DNA of 64,000 bases from HRBIN24 sp035574155 (GCA_035574155.1 DATLZD010000021.1:62001-126000), one strand, 5' to 3'; numbered from the stretch's first letter, positions 50,146 to 58,770 are shown. Numbers and translations: made by a program. Notes: a model not told the origin generated them from the letters alone.

Positions 50146-50871
50146 TCAGCCGACCCCCGTCACCGCCAGCGCGAAGCTGATGCCGTTGAAGGCCAAGTGG
50201 GCCAGCACCGTGGGGACGATGGAGCCGCTGTAGGCATAGGCCAGGGCGAAGACCACGCCGATGCCTGCGAAGGGGACTATGACCTGGGGCTGGAAGTGGA
50301 CTACGGCGAACAGCAGCCCCGAGGCCACCGCCGCCAGCGGCAGTCCCCACCGCCCCCTCAGCCCCCCGAAGACGAAGCCCCGGAAAAAGGTCTCCTCGGC
50401 GATGGGCGCCAACGCCATTACGGTAATGCCGGTAAGAGCGGCCAGGGAGCGCTCGCGAAAGGCGACGTCGGGCAGTTGCTCCTGGGGAAGGGCGTCCCTG
50501 ACCCCCAGGGCCTCCACAACGGCGGCATAGATGCCCAGCACTAGGTAGGCGCCCACCAGGGCCGCCAGGGGCACCCATAGGCCACCACGCCAGCCCAGCC
50601 GCCAGCCGAGCTGGGCAGGGCTGGCGTTATGTTTGCCCACCGTCAGGGCCAGGGACACCCCCAGCAGGGCCAGCTCCACCCCCATGCTGGCCCCCAGCAG
50701 CAGGCCCGTGGCCAGCGGGTCGTCGCTCAGGTCACCACCCTCGCTAACGACGGCAGCGGCGATCCCCAACGGTATGGCCAGGAATATGGCCGAGAGGGCC
50801 GCCAGCCCGATGCCCGCCATGATGTCCCCCACGCCCCAGGGCGTCCGCTCCCGCACTACGACCTCTCCCAT
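50146..50871 (-). CDS. CPBP family intramembrane glutamic endopeptidase
   Basis: 241-aa membrane protein of the CPBP (Abi/CAAX-protease-like) family. The four family motifs are visible: PIAEETFFRGFVFG (EExxxR), FAVVHFQPQ (first His), and LAHLAFNGISFAL (second His with Asn). About six hydrophobic helices are present. Members process prenylated or other membrane peptides. The long upstream frame is not coding; ATG 50869-50871 follows GGGAGGG. It heads the minus-strand run, divergent from tusA. Confidence 0.92.
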   Translation of the reverse strand: MGEVVVRERTPWGVGDIMAGIGLAALSAIFLAIPLGIAAAVVSEGGDLSDDPLATGLLLGASMGVELALLGVSLALTVGKHNASPAQLGWRLGWRGGLWVPLAALVGAYLVLGIYAAVVEALGVRDALPQEQLPDVAFRERSLAALTGITVMALAPIAEETFFRGFVFGGLRGRWGLPLAAVASGLLFAVVHFQPQVIVPFAGIGVVFALAYAYSGSIVPTVLAHLAFNGISFALAVTGVG

Positions 50872-50940
50872 GCTTCCCTCCCGGCTACAGTGTAGGGCAG
50901 CGCAGAGGCGCAGGCCACCGCTCCCGCCCGACGGCCTTAG

Positions 50941-50970
50941 TTGACAATTCCTCCTGAAAACATCGATAAT
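50941..50970 (+). promoter_or_regulatory. Predicted promoter of the tusA-dsrE pair
   Basis: TTGACA (50941-50946), then 18 nt, then GATAAT (50965-50970). Transcription would start about 15 bases before ATG 50992, leaving just enough room for the Shine-Dalgarno AGGAGGGAGAGG. Confidence 0.65.
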
Positions 50971-50991
50971 AGCGGCCAGGAGGGAGAGGAC

Positions 50992-51234
50992 ATGACCGTC
51001 GAGATACAGGCCGATAGGGTCCTGGACGTGCGCGGGCAATTCTGCCCCGGGCCGGTTCTGGCCGCCCGCAAGGCCGTGGACGAGCTGGCGGAGGGACAGG
51101 TGCTGGCCGTGCTGGCCACCGACCCTGCCGCCGAATCGGACCTGCAGGCCTGGGCCAAGTGGGCCGGCCACCAGGTCCTGGCCGTCGACAAGTCCGAGGG
51201 CTACCTCAGGGTCCTTCTGCGGAAGGGGAGCTAG
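50992..51234 (+). CDS. TusA-family sulfurtransferase
   Basis: 80-aa sulfur carrier of the TusA/SirA family. The signature VLDVRGQFCPGPVLAARKAV carries the sulfur-accepting Cys in the CPxP motif. It then has GQVLAVLATDPAAESDLQAWAKWAGH, the usual second half. ATG 50992 follows a strong Shine-Dalgarno; upstream frame is leader. It lies 3 bp before the dsrE-like gene, so the two likely pass sulfur between them for tRNA thiolation, cofactor synthesis or sulfur oxidation. Confidence 0.93.
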   Translation: MTVEIQADRVLDVRGQFCPGPVLAARKAVDELAEGQVLAVLATDPAAESDLQAWAKWAGHQVLAVDKSEGYLRVLLRKGS

Positions 51235-51237
51235 GAC

Positions 51238-51606
51238 ATGGCCGAGCGCAAGAGGATCGTCTATCTGCTCACCAGCGGCACCGACACGCCCGAACGGCTG
51301 TATGCTCCCTTTATCTTGGCCACCACCGCCGCTGCCATGGGCCAAGAGCCCACCATTTACGCCTTCATCAAGGGCATCACCGCCTTCAAGAAGGGCGAGG
51401 CCGAGAAGGTCAAGATAGGCGCCTTTCCCAGCCTCAAGGAGGTCATGGACCAGGCACGCCAGGCCGGCGTCCGCTTCCTCGTCTGCGAGCAGTCCTGCAT
51501 GCTGCTGGGGCTCGACCGGGGCGACTTCGTGGAGGGGGCCGAGGTCGTGGGCGCCGCCACCCTCAATGACGTGGTCCTCTCGGCCGACGCCGTCATCAGT
51601 GTATAG
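51238..51606 (+). CDS. DsrE/DsrF-family sulfur-transfer protein
   Basis: 122-aa protein of the DsrE fold. It has RIVYLLTSGTDTPERLYAPFILATTAAAMG, IYAFIKGITAFKKGE, and FLVCEQSCMLLGL with two Cys, one of which would carry persulfide, and closes with a Val/Ala-rich strand. Such proteins receive sulfur from TusA or a rhodanese. It is coupled to tusA (3-bp gap, ATG). Confidence 0.9.
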   Translation: MAERKRIVYLLTSGTDTPERLYAPFILATTAAAMGQEPTIYAFIKGITAFKKGEAEKVKIGAFPSLKEVMDQARQAGVRFLVCEQSCMLLGLDRGDFVEGAEVVGAATLNDVVLSADAVISV

Positions 51607-51818
51607 GCCACCGGCCGACGGCGCCTCTCGACCCGGCGCAGCCCACGGGCCACAGCATCCGGGCACCCTGCCGACCTGAACCGATGCGTCCGCACGTAGC
51701 GGGCCCGAGGGCGCCATCTGCCGGTGGACAGGCCGATGGCAGCCGCTGTATGATGGACGAGGGCCAGTAAGGCACACCTCTGGCCCGGCACCTGTCCCGG
51801 CGGCAAGGAGGAACGAGG

Positions 51819-52100
51819 GTGGCTACCAGGTCGGCAGCAAAGGCCCACCGCAAGTCCCTCAAGCGGCGCCTGCGCAACCGCGCCGTCAAGAGCTATACCA
51901 AGACAGCTATCAAGAAGGCCGAGACGGCCATCGCCAGCGGCGACCCCCAAGCGGCCCGGGAGGCGGTGCGGGCCGCCATCAGCGCCCTGGACCGGGCCGC
52001 CAAGAAAGGGGTGCTGCACCCTAACAACGTCGCCAGGCGCAAGTCCCGCCTCATGCTCCGCTTCAACGCCATGGTGGCCTCCAAGCAGGCCAGCAGCTGA
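51819..52100 (+). CDS. rpsT: 30S ribosomal protein S20
   Basis: 93-aa basic helical protein that binds 16S rRNA in the small subunit. It has SAAKAHRKSLKRRLRNRAVKS at the N-terminus and GVLHPNNVARRKSRLMLRFN near the C-terminus, both S20 signatures. The length is typical. GTG 51819 follows CAAGGAGGAACGAGG. A TATGAT box lies at 51749-51754, giving a leader of about 60 nt. The 51607-51818 gap shows no other feature. Confidence 0.96.
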   Translation: MATRSAAKAHRKSLKRRLRNRAVKSYTKTAIKKAETAIASGDPQAAREAVRAAISALDRAAKKGVLHPNNVARRKSRLMLRFNAMVASKQASS

Positions 52101-52243
52101 AGCCCGTTCACCGATGCCCCCGGCAGCGACAGGGGCAGGGCGCTTGTGCCCCTCCCTCCTCGGCAACGGCTGGACGAAGGCGACAGCAGGTGCTATCCTA
52201 GGGGCGCTTTAGACGAGCACATGCTTAGCTAAGGAGGTGGCGC

Positions 52244-52582
52244 ATGACCCAGCAGCAACTGCCCTCTTCCATTCGCGAGCTGATGGAGGGGATGCCCAAC
52301 GCCTTCCGCCCCGAGCGCGCTCAGGGAGTGAAGGCCGTCATCCAGTTCAACTTCAGCGGTCAGGAACCGGGCAACTGGGTGGTGACCATCGACCAGGGCA
52401 AGTGCGAGGTGCGCGAGGGCACGGCCGACAGCCCCAACGTGACCATCAACGCGCCGTCGGAGGTCTGGCTCAAGATCGTCCGCCGGGAGCTGGATGGCGC
52501 CTCGGCCTTCATGAGCGGCCAGTTCACCTTCACCGGCGACATGGGCATCCTGATGCAGTTGCCCAACTGGTTCCAGCAGTAG
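52244..52582 (+). CDS. SCP2 sterol-carrier-domain protein
   Basis: 112-aa stand-alone SCP2 domain. VIQFNFSGQEPGNWVVTIDQGKCEVREG, NVTINAPSEVWLKIVRREL, and FMSGQFTFTGDMGILMQLPNWF correspond to the sterol/lipid-binding core. Such proteins bind acyl-CoA or other hydrophobic ligands. ATG 52244 lies after AAGGAGGTGG. It is a single gene, convergent with the LCP gene 15 bp away. Confidence 0.9.
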   Translation: MTQQQLPSSIRELMEGMPNAFRPERAQGVKAVIQFNFSGQEPGNWVVTIDQGKCEVREGTADSPNVTINAPSEVWLKIVRRELDGASAFMSGQFTFTGDMGILMQLPNWFQQ

Positions 52583-52597
52583 TCTGAAGAGGGGCCC

Positions 52598-53977
52598 TTA
52601 GCTGCGTTGCACCAGGGTGCGGGCGTCGCGCCCCGCGACGATGATGATATCGGCCGGTCCGTTGACGGGGGCGACGCCCGCACAGTTGCCGTTGGTGACC
52701 CTGGTCTCGGGCAGGCTCAGCCACTCGGCTAGTTTCTTGGCCGTGTAGGACTTCCCCGACAGGTCACAGATGGTCGTCTCGGTCAGCCGAGGGCCGGGGG
52801 CGTTGGCCACCGACAACCGCTCTTCCGGCAGCCCCTGGCTGGCCAGGAAGTTCTTGATCTGGGTGGCCAGCCCGGGCACGTCGCTCCCGTTCTGGACCTC
52901 GATGCGGGCCGCCTCCTGGTCCACTTTCCCGTCCAGGAAGAACTGACGGACCACAGTCCTCATCTTGTCGGGGTCCCATCCCAGCACAGCCGCGCCGTCG
53001 GCGGTGGTCATGGGGTAGACGACGTCCCGCAGCGAGAAGGTCTTGATCTGCTCGCGGGGCACGTCCTTCAGCTTCAGGGCCAGGCCCAGCGCGCGGGCCG
53101 GACTCACGTCGGTGTTCACCGACCGGCGGAAGCGGTCATACAGCTCCCTCAACCGGGCCGGGTTGAGGAGGATGCCGGCGCTGGTGGCCTTGTCCAGCAC
53201 CGCCATCATCACCTGCTGCTGCCTCTCGATGCGGTCCAGGTCGTCGGAGCCGTAGCGGATACGGATGTAGGCCAGGGCCCGCCTGCCGTCCATGTGCTGC
53301 CGCCCCGGCCGGAAGAGGACCTCCTGGTATGGGCAGCGGTTGCACTCGTTGTAGGCAGGGTCGTAGACCGTCTCCTGCACGTCTACATCGATGCCGCCCA
53401 GGGTGTCGATGATCTGCACGAAGGTGGTCCAGTCCATGACCACGTAGTGGTCGATGTTGATGCCGAAGTTGTTCTTGATGGTATCCCTCACCAGCGCGAT
53501 GCCGCCCCCTGGATAGCGCACGTCCGGCCAGTCGGCCGCCTCGTAGGCCACGTTTATGCGCTGATAGAAGGAGCCGCCACGCCCTGTAGGTATCTGGACC
53601 CATAGGTCACGGGGGATGCTCAGCACCCCGCCCGTGTTGCTGTAGGGGTCCAGGGTGAGGATGGCTATGCTGTCCGTCCGGGCAGGCGTCCCGGGCGGGT
53701 CGTCGGGCCGAAGGTCGAGGCCCAGCAGCAGCACATTTATGCGCTGCTCGGGCGTGGCCGCCTCGGGCATCTGGCCGCTGTCGATGCCCGGCAGATTGCC
53801 CAGGGGGCCCAATTGCAGCTCGTTGCCGGGCAGGAAGTAGTCGTCCAGCTGCGATGCCACCGCCAGGAGACCGTAGAAGGACGCCACGGCGAACAGGGCG
53901 ATGCCGAAGACCAGCAGCGGGCTGTAGCGGCCACCGCCGGCCCGCCCCGGACGGTTGCCCCTTTCGTCCCTACTCAT
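52598..53977 (-). CDS. LytR-CpsA-Psr (LCP) family cell-wall ligase
   Basis: 459-aa LCP protein that attaches teichoic-acid-type or other glycopolymers to the cell wall. It has a short cytosolic N-terminus, one membrane helix (about 20-42), and an extracytoplasmic LCP domain (about 80-250). Conserved residues lie in VLLLGLDLRPDD, RTDSIAILTLDP, SIPRDLWVQIP, INVAYE, MDWTTFVQIIDTLGGIDVDV and ALAYIRIRYGSDDLDRIERQQQVMMAV. A C-terminal LytR_C domain (about 360-459) contains VQNGSDVPGLA. Its start overlaps the alr end by 8 bp, linking wall assembly and D-Ala supply. Confidence 0.94.
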   Translation of the reverse strand: MSRDERGNRPGRAGGGRYSPLLVFGIALFAVASFYGLLAVASQLDDYFLPGNELQLGPLGNLPGIDSGQMPEAATPEQRINVLLLGLDLRPDDPPGTPARTDSIAILTLDPYSNTGGVLSIPRDLWVQIPTGRGGSFYQRINVAYEAADWPDVRYPGGGIALVRDTIKNNFGINIDHYVVMDWTTFVQIIDTLGGIDVDVQETVYDPAYNECNRCPYQEVLFRPGRQHMDGRRALAYIRIRYGSDDLDRIERQQQVMMAVLDKATSAGILLNPARLRELYDRFRRSVNTDVSPARALGLALKLKDVPREQIKTFSLRDVVYPMTTADGAAVLGWDPDKMRTVVRQFFLDGKVDQEAARIEVQNGSDVPGLATQIKNFLASQGLPEERLSVANAPGPRLTETTICDLSGKSYTAKKLAEWLSLPETRVTNGNCAGVAPVNGPADIIIVAGRDARTLVQRS

Positions 53978-55184
53978 GGGCCTCGGCAGCGCGGGCGGCG
54001 GCGGGCCGGCCCACCTCTCCGTCCAGATGGGGACGGCGCAGCTCCCTCCCCACTACCCTGCCCTGTCGGAGGAACAGCCGGGGCACCCTGGGGCCAATGC
54101 CGCACAGGATCTCGTAGCTGATGGTGTCGCATAGCGAGGCCATCTCTTCGACCCGTAGCTCGTCCTCGCCCTGCCTTCCGATGATGACCACCTCGTCACC
54201 GACGGCGACGTCGGGCACCTCGGTGACGTCCACCATGCACATGTCCATGCACACCCGACCGATGACGGGGACACGCCGGCCCCTGACCAGCATCCAGCCG
54301 CGGTTGGAGAGGACGCGGGGGAGGCCATCGGCGTAGCCGCAGGTCACCAGGCCCACCAGGCTGCGACGACGCGCCCGCCATGTCCGGCCGTAGCTCACCG
54401 ATTCTCCCGGCTCCAGCCACGTGAGCCGCACGATGCGGGACTTGAGGGACAGCACCGGCCGCAGCTCCACATCGGAGCGGGGCCCGGCGGGGTAGCAGCC
54501 ATAGACCCCCACGCCCGGGCGGACCATCTCCAGGCTCATCTCGGGCATGTCCAGTATGGTGGCGGTGTTGGAGACGTGCCGCACGGGCACCCAGTCCAGC
54601 TCGGCCGCCACCGACAGGAACAGCCGGTACTGCTCCAGGGTGAAGGTCTTGTCTCCGTCCTCGGCGCTGGCGAAGTGGGTGAACAGCCCCTCCACCCTGA
54701 GGGTGGGCACCTGGCGCAGGAAGCGGGCCAGGGCGATGGCCTCGTGGGGTGGCAGCCCGAAGCGGTGTAGCCCTGTGTCCACCTTCAGGTGCACGGGCTG
54801 CACCACCCCCAGGGCGGCGGCGGCATCAGCCAGGGCCAGGGCCAACTCCCGACCGGCAACGGTGGGGATGACGCCCAGCTCCACCAGACGGCGTGCCTGG
54901 GAGGGCTCGCTGGGCCCCATGACCAGGATGGGGGCCTCGATGCCGCCGGCCCGTAGTTCCTCGGCCTCCTCCAGGCAGACCACACACAGGCCATCGGCCC
55001 CTGCGTCCAGGGCGGCGCGGGAGATGGCCAGGGCACCGTGGCCGTAAGCGTTGGCCTTCACCACCGCCCACAGTTGGGCACCCTGGGCGCGGGCCTTGAG
55101 GGCACGGACGTTGTGGCTCAGGGCGTCCAGGTCCACCTCTGCCCAGAGGGGACGCCCCCGCCAAAGGCCTATCTCCTCGAACAC
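53970..55184 (-). CDS. alr: Alanine racemase
   Basis: 404-aa PLP enzyme that makes D-alanine for peptidoglycan. The PLP lysine is in AVVKANAYGHGA, the substrate-site residues in KVDTGLHRFGLPP, and the catalytic Tyr in CGYADGLPR. RPGVGVYGCYP and GRVCMDMCMVDVT are typical. A C-terminal extension of about 30 residues is Arg/Ala-rich. GTG 55182-55184 follows AGGGGAAG. It forms an operon with the LCP gene. Confidence 0.96.
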   Translation of the reverse strand: MFEEIGLWRGRPLWAEVDLDALSHNVRALKARAQGAQLWAVVKANAYGHGALAISRAALDAGADGLCVVCLEEAEELRAGGIEAPILVMGPSEPSQARRLVELGVIPTVAGRELALALADAAAALGVVQPVHLKVDTGLHRFGLPPHEAIALARFLRQVPTLRVEGLFTHFASAEDGDKTFTLEQYRLFLSVAAELDWVPVRHVSNTATILDMPEMSLEMVRPGVGVYGCYPAGPRSDVELRPVLSLKSRIVRLTWLEPGESVSYGRTWRARRRSLVGLVTCGYADGLPRVLSNRGWMLVRGRRVPVIGRVCMDMCMVDVTEVPDVAVGDEVVIIGRQGEDELRVEEMASLCDTISYEILCGIGPRVPRLFLRQGRVVGRELRRPHLDGEVGRPAAARAAEAHE

Positions 55185-55239
55185 CGTCTTCCCCTGTCCC
55201 TATAACAACGAGCGGGACGGCCCGCTGGTTATCCCCACA

Positions 55240-55722
55240 TCAGGGCACCAGGGACCACTCCTCCGGCAGACGGTAACGGAACACCTTGCCGGTGAAGGCC
55301 TCGCCATCGAAGACGCGGGCCATTCCCGTCCGCCGGATCTCACGGTAGGTGTTGATGATCTGGATGATGCGCTTGTCCCGCAGGTTGAAGACTACCGCCC
55401 CCGCCTTCACCGGCTGCAGGCTGGCCTCCCGGGTCACCTCGTCCACCACCCTGAACACCGGATGCTGGTAAGGGGGCTTCTGCTCCAGCTCCTGACGGAT
55501 GGCCGAGAACTCGTCGCTGGTGTTGTGCTCGTCGAAGACGGCCAGCCCGGAGAGGACGTAGTCCTTCAGGGTCCGGTAGTAGGGCTCGGCCCTGTCCAAC
55601 AGCTCTTCCAGGGACGACGGGTTGGTGGCACAAGCGGCCACCAGGGCCGGGAGAGCATCGGCATGGGCTATGAAGCTCACCGCACCCTTGTGGTCAATGA
55701 CGGTGCAGCGGATGACGTTCAT
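55240..55722 (-). CDS. Conserved-looking protein of unknown function
   Basis: 160-aa soluble protein, not recognised. It opens with MNVIRCTVIDHKGAVSFIAHADALPALVAAC, has a central LLDRAEPYYRTLKDYVLSGLAVFDEHN segment and a C-terminal basic region (VVFNLRDKRIIQIINTY, then YREIRRTGMARVFDG). No membrane helix or metal motif is evident. A strong minus-strand promoter lies upstream, which supports it as a real, independently expressed gene. It lies 55 bp upstream of alr on the same strand. Confidence 0.8.
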   Translation of the reverse strand: MNVIRCTVIDHKGAVSFIAHADALPALVAACATNPSSLEELLDRAEPYYRTLKDYVLSGLAVFDEHNTSDEFSAIRQELEQKPPYQHPVFRVVDEVTREASLQPVKAGAVVFNLRDKRIIQIINTYREIRRTGMARVFDGEAFTGKVFRYRLPEEWSLVP

Positions 55723-55754
55723 GCCCCGCAGGCGTCACCTCCGGCCCTTCCTTG

Positions 55755-55783
55755 AGGGTAGCAACGGCCCCAGGGGCTGTCAA
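55755..55783 (-). promoter_or_regulatory. Predicted promoter of the 160-aa gene
   Basis: On the minus strand TTGACA (55778-55783), 17 nt, and TGC-TACCCT (hexamer 55755-55760). The transcription start would be about 25 bases before the ATG at 55722. Confidence 0.55.
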
Positions 55784-55876
55784 CGCAGGAACAGATACGG
55801 CTTGGCCCCCATGGGCACCACAGGGGCAGGGCTGTCCACAGCCCATAGACACGTTGTCCAAGACTTGTCCACGTCG

Positions 55877-55905
55877 TTGACAGGGGGACGGGGCACAGGT
55901 AAGTT
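55877..55905 (+). promoter_or_regulatory. Predicted promoter of cofG-cofH
   Basis: TTGACA (55877-55882), 17 nt, then TAAGTT (55900-55905), about 30 bases before ATG 55936. The -35 box is perfect; the -10 box is weak. Confidence 0.5.
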
Positions 55906-55935
55906 GGAGAGTGCGCTCGACTGCGCGGAGAGACG

Positions 55936-57138
55936 ATGCCCCTCGTCCGCAGGGCCCCCAGCTTGACGACCCGCGAGGCCTTGGCCAGGGCCCTGGACGG
56001 CACGCCTCCCACTCCGGACCAGTGCTGCGTCCTGCTGGCCGCCGAGGGCCCGGACCTGGACGCCCTCTTGGACGCCGCCTCCCGCCTGCGGGACCGCTAC
56101 AAGGGTAAGGTCGTCACCTACTCGCGCAAGGTCTTCATTCCCCTCACCAACCTCTGCCGCGATGTCTGCGCCTACTGCACCTTCGTCAAGCAGCCGGGGG
56201 AGGCTGGAGCGCACACCATGACCCCCGACGAGGTGCTGGCGGTGGCCAGGGCAGGCAGGCTGCTGGGCTGCAAGGAGGCCCTTTTCTCCCTGGGGGACAA
56301 GCCGGAGCTGAAGTACCCCACCTACCGACGCTGGCTGCAGGAGCAGGGCTACGCCACCACCCTCGAGTACCTGCGGGACATGTGCGCCCTGGTGCTGAGG
56401 AGGACGGGTCTCCTGCCCCACGCCAACCCCGGCCTCATGACCGAGGCCGACATGGCCATGCTGCGCCCCTACAACGCCTCCATGGGCATCATGCTGGAGA
56501 ACGTATCGCCGCGGCTGCTGCGCCCGGGCATGCCCCACCACCGCTGCCCCGACAAGGTGCCCGCCCGTCGCCTGGCGACCATCGAGGCGGCGGGGAGGCT
56601 GAGGGTGGCCTTCACCACGGGCATCCTCATCGGCATCGGCGAGACTCCCCGTGAGCGGGTGGACTCCCTCTTCGCCATACGTGAGCTGCACGCCCGTTAC
56701 GGCCACATCCAGGAGGTCATCGTCCAGAACTTCCGCGCCAAGCCCGACATCCCCATGTGGGAGCACCCCGAGCCTGCCCTGGAGGACATGCTCCGCACCA
56801 TTGCCGTGGCCCGCCTGGTGCTGCAGGAGATGAACTTGCAGGCGCCCCCCAACCTGGCGCCGCGACAGTACCGTTGGTACCTGCGGGCCGGGATCAACGA
56901 CTGGGGCGGCATATCGCCCCTGACCCAGGACTTCATCAACCCCGAGGCCCCCTGGCCCAAGCTGCGGGAGCTGCGGGACGTGTGTCGGGAGGAGGGGTTC
57001 GAGCTGCGGGAGCGGCTGCCCATCTACCCGGAATACGTGCGCCGCCCCGAGTTCGTGCCCGAAGGGCTGCGACAGCGGGTGGGGGCGTTGGTGGACGAGG
57101 CTGGCCTGGTCCGCCCCGACAGAGAAGGCCCATACTGA
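55936..57138 (+). CDS. cofG: FO synthase subunit 1 (7,8-didemethyl-8-hydroxy-5-deazariboflavin synthase CofG)
   Basis: 400-aa radical SAM enzyme. With CofH it builds FO, the deazaflavin core of coenzyme F420, from tyrosine and 5-amino-6-ribitylaminouracil. The [4Fe-4S]-SAM motif is CRDVCAYCTF (CxxxCxxC, about residues 74-81), preceded by FIPLTNL. It then has LFSLGDKPELKYP, HANPGLMTEADMAMLRP, HRCPDKVPARRLATIE and GILIGIGETPRERV, and IQEVIVQNFRAKPD. These segments distinguish CofG from MqnC/MqnE. ATG follows GGAGAG. cofH starts 17 bp later. Confidence 0.94.
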   Translation: MPLVRRAPSLTTREALARALDGTPPTPDQCCVLLAAEGPDLDALLDAASRLRDRYKGKVVTYSRKVFIPLTNLCRDVCAYCTFVKQPGEAGAHTMTPDEVLAVARAGRLLGCKEALFSLGDKPELKYPTYRRWLQEQGYATTLEYLRDMCALVLRRTGLLPHANPGLMTEADMAMLRPYNASMGIMLENVSPRLLRPGMPHHRCPDKVPARRLATIEAAGRLRVAFTTGILIGIGETPRERVDSLFAIRELHARYGHIQEVIVQNFRAKPDIPMWEHPEPALEDMLRTIAVARLVLQEMNLQAPPNLAPRQYRWYLRAGINDWGGISPLTQDFINPEAPWPKLRELRDVCREEGFELRERLPIYPEYVRRPEFVPEGLRQRVGALVDEAGLVRPDREGPY

Positions 57139-57155
57139 CCCGGGAGGCGGGAGCG

Positions 57156-58505
57156 ATGGCCATAGAAGCTGGCAGGACACTGGGGCTGGAGCAGATGCGG
57201 GGCCTCTGGGACCGGGTGCTGGCCCTGCTGGACCGGGAGGTGGCCCGCATCCTTGACAAGGCCCTGGCCGGCGAAGACATCGACGTGGACGAGGGCACCC
57301 GTCTCCTCGAGGCCCAGGGGCCAGAGCTGAACGCCATCGTGCTGGTGGCCGACGAGCTGCGCCGCCGGCGCGTGGGCGACATCGTCACTTATGTCATCAA
57401 CCGCAACATCAACTTCACCAACGTCTGCATCAAGCACTGCGGCTTCTGCGCCTTCTCCCGTGACCATCGCGAGGAGGAGGGCTACTTTCTGCCCACCGAG
57501 GAGGTGGTGCGCCGGGCCCGCGAGGCCTGGGAGCTGGGGGCCACCGAGGTGTGCATACAGGCCGGGCTGCCCCCTAAGATGGACGGCTACTACTACGTGG
57601 AGCTGACCAAGGCCATCAAGCGGGAGCTGCCTGACATCCACATCCACGGTTTCTCGCCCGAGGAGGTCCTCTACGGCTCCATCCGCTCCGGCTGCAGCAT
57701 CGAGGACTACCTGAAGGCCCTGAAGGAGGCCGGCGTGGGGTCGCTGCCCGGGACCTCGGCGGAGATCCTGGACGACGAGGTCCGGCGGCGCATCTCCCCC
57801 GGGCGCATCAGCGTGGCCCAATGGGTGGAGGTCATCACCACCGCCCACCGCCTGGGCATACCCACCACGGCCACCATCATGTATGGGCACGTGGAGACGC
57901 CGCGCCACCAGGCAGCCCACATCGCCCTCATCCGCGACATCCAGCGCCAGACGGGCGGCTTCACCGAGTTCGTGCCCCTCTCCTTCGTGCACGAGGAGGC
58001 GCCCATGTGGCGCAAGGGGCTGGTGCCGGGCGTCCGTCCCGGCGCCACCGGCGCCGAGGTGGTGAAGATGTACGCCGTCTCCCGCATCATGCTCAACAAC
58101 TGGATACCCAACCTGCAGGTGTCGTGGGTGAAGGAGGGCCCCAAGTTCGCCCAGTTCTGTCTCAACGCCGGCTGCAACGACTTCATGGGCACCCTTATCA
58201 ACGAGTCCATCTCCACGGCGGCGGGCGCCCAGTACGGGCAACGCATGCGGCCGCGGGAGATGCGGCGCCTGATCCGCGATATCGGGCGCATCCCGGCCGA
58301 GCGGACCACCACCTACCAGATACGACGCCTCTTCCCGCCCGACGAGGACGACCATTACGACCCCCTGGACCTGGTGGAGGACGAGAAGGCCGAGGAGCGG
58401 TTCGGCTCCTACCACGCGCTGGTGCGGCGCCAGGACTACCGCTTCCGGGACCTGCGGGAGCTGGTGCAGGTGCGGCCGGTGGACAGGCCGCCGCGGCGGG
58501 GCTGA
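57156..58505 (+). CDS. cofH: FO synthase subunit 2 (CofH)
   Basis: 449-aa radical SAM enzyme that adds tyrosine-derived p-hydroxybenzyl to the ribitylaminouracil in FO synthesis. The cluster motif is CIKHCGFCAF (CxxxCxxC, near residues 89-97). It then has EVCIQAGLPPKMDGYYYVELTKAIK, HIHGFSPEEVLYG, GTSAEILDDEVRRRISPGR, TATIMYGHVETPRHQA and GCNDFMGTLINESIS. About 50 residues at the C-terminus go beyond the core and are rich in acidic and Arg residues. ATG 57156 lies after GGGAGGCGGGAG. Confidence 0.94.
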   Translation: MAIEAGRTLGLEQMRGLWDRVLALLDREVARILDKALAGEDIDVDEGTRLLEAQGPELNAIVLVADELRRRRVGDIVTYVINRNINFTNVCIKHCGFCAFSRDHREEEGYFLPTEEVVRRAREAWELGATEVCIQAGLPPKMDGYYYVELTKAIKRELPDIHIHGFSPEEVLYGSIRSGCSIEDYLKALKEAGVGSLPGTSAEILDDEVRRRISPGRISVAQWVEVITTAHRLGIPTTATIMYGHVETPRHQAAHIALIRDIQRQTGGFTEFVPLSFVHEEAPMWRKGLVPGVRPGATGAEVVKMYAVSRIMLNNWIPNLQVSWVKEGPKFAQFCLNAGCNDFMGTLINESISTAAGAQYGQRMRPREMRRLIRDIGRIPAERTTTYQIRRLFPPDEDDHYDPLDLVEDEKAEERFGSYHALVRRQDYRFRDLRELVQVRPVDRPPRRG

Positions 58506-58506
58506 G

Positions 58507-58770
58507 CTAGGCCAGGACGCGATAGACGCGGTCGCCTGGCCGGCAACGGTCAATGACCTTGATGCCCACGCGGGCTCCCGGCCCCGCCTCGGCCACGTCC
58601 CGCCGGTCGATCTGCATGCTCTCCACCACCTGCTCCAGGTCGGTGGTGTGGCCGCGGATGCGGATACGGTCGCCCAGGCGCAGGGGTGCCGTCAGTTCCA
58701 CGCCAGCCACGCCGATGCGGGCGAAGTAGTCCATCACCCGCCCGACCTCTTCCTCCGTCTCCTGCGTCAT
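58507..58770 (-). CDS. Stand-alone translation-elongation-factor domain-2-like protein
   Basis: 87-aa small beta-barrel protein. VGRVMDYFARIGVAGVELTAPLRLGDRIRIRGHTTDLEQVVESMQ has the pattern of the EF-Tu/IF2 domain 2, which binds tRNA acceptor ends in the full GTPases, and VGIKVIDRCRPGDRVYRV completes the barrel. There is no GTPase domain. Similar short proteins occur in Bacteria and Archaea with unknown roles. ATG 58768-58770 is preferred over ATG 58783-58785. It is convergent with cofH, one base away. Confidence 0.8.
   Translation of the reverse strand: MTQETEEEVGRVMDYFARIGVAGVELTAPLRLGDRIRIRGHTTDLEQVVESMQIDRRDVAEAGPGARVGIKVIDRCRPGDRVYRVLA

Noticed and set aside
55936..58505. MqnC/MqnE (futalosine menaquinone) assignment for the radical SAM pair
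   Set aside because: The motif set (CRDVCAYCTF, CIKHCGFCAF, tandem order and lengths) fits CofG and CofH better.
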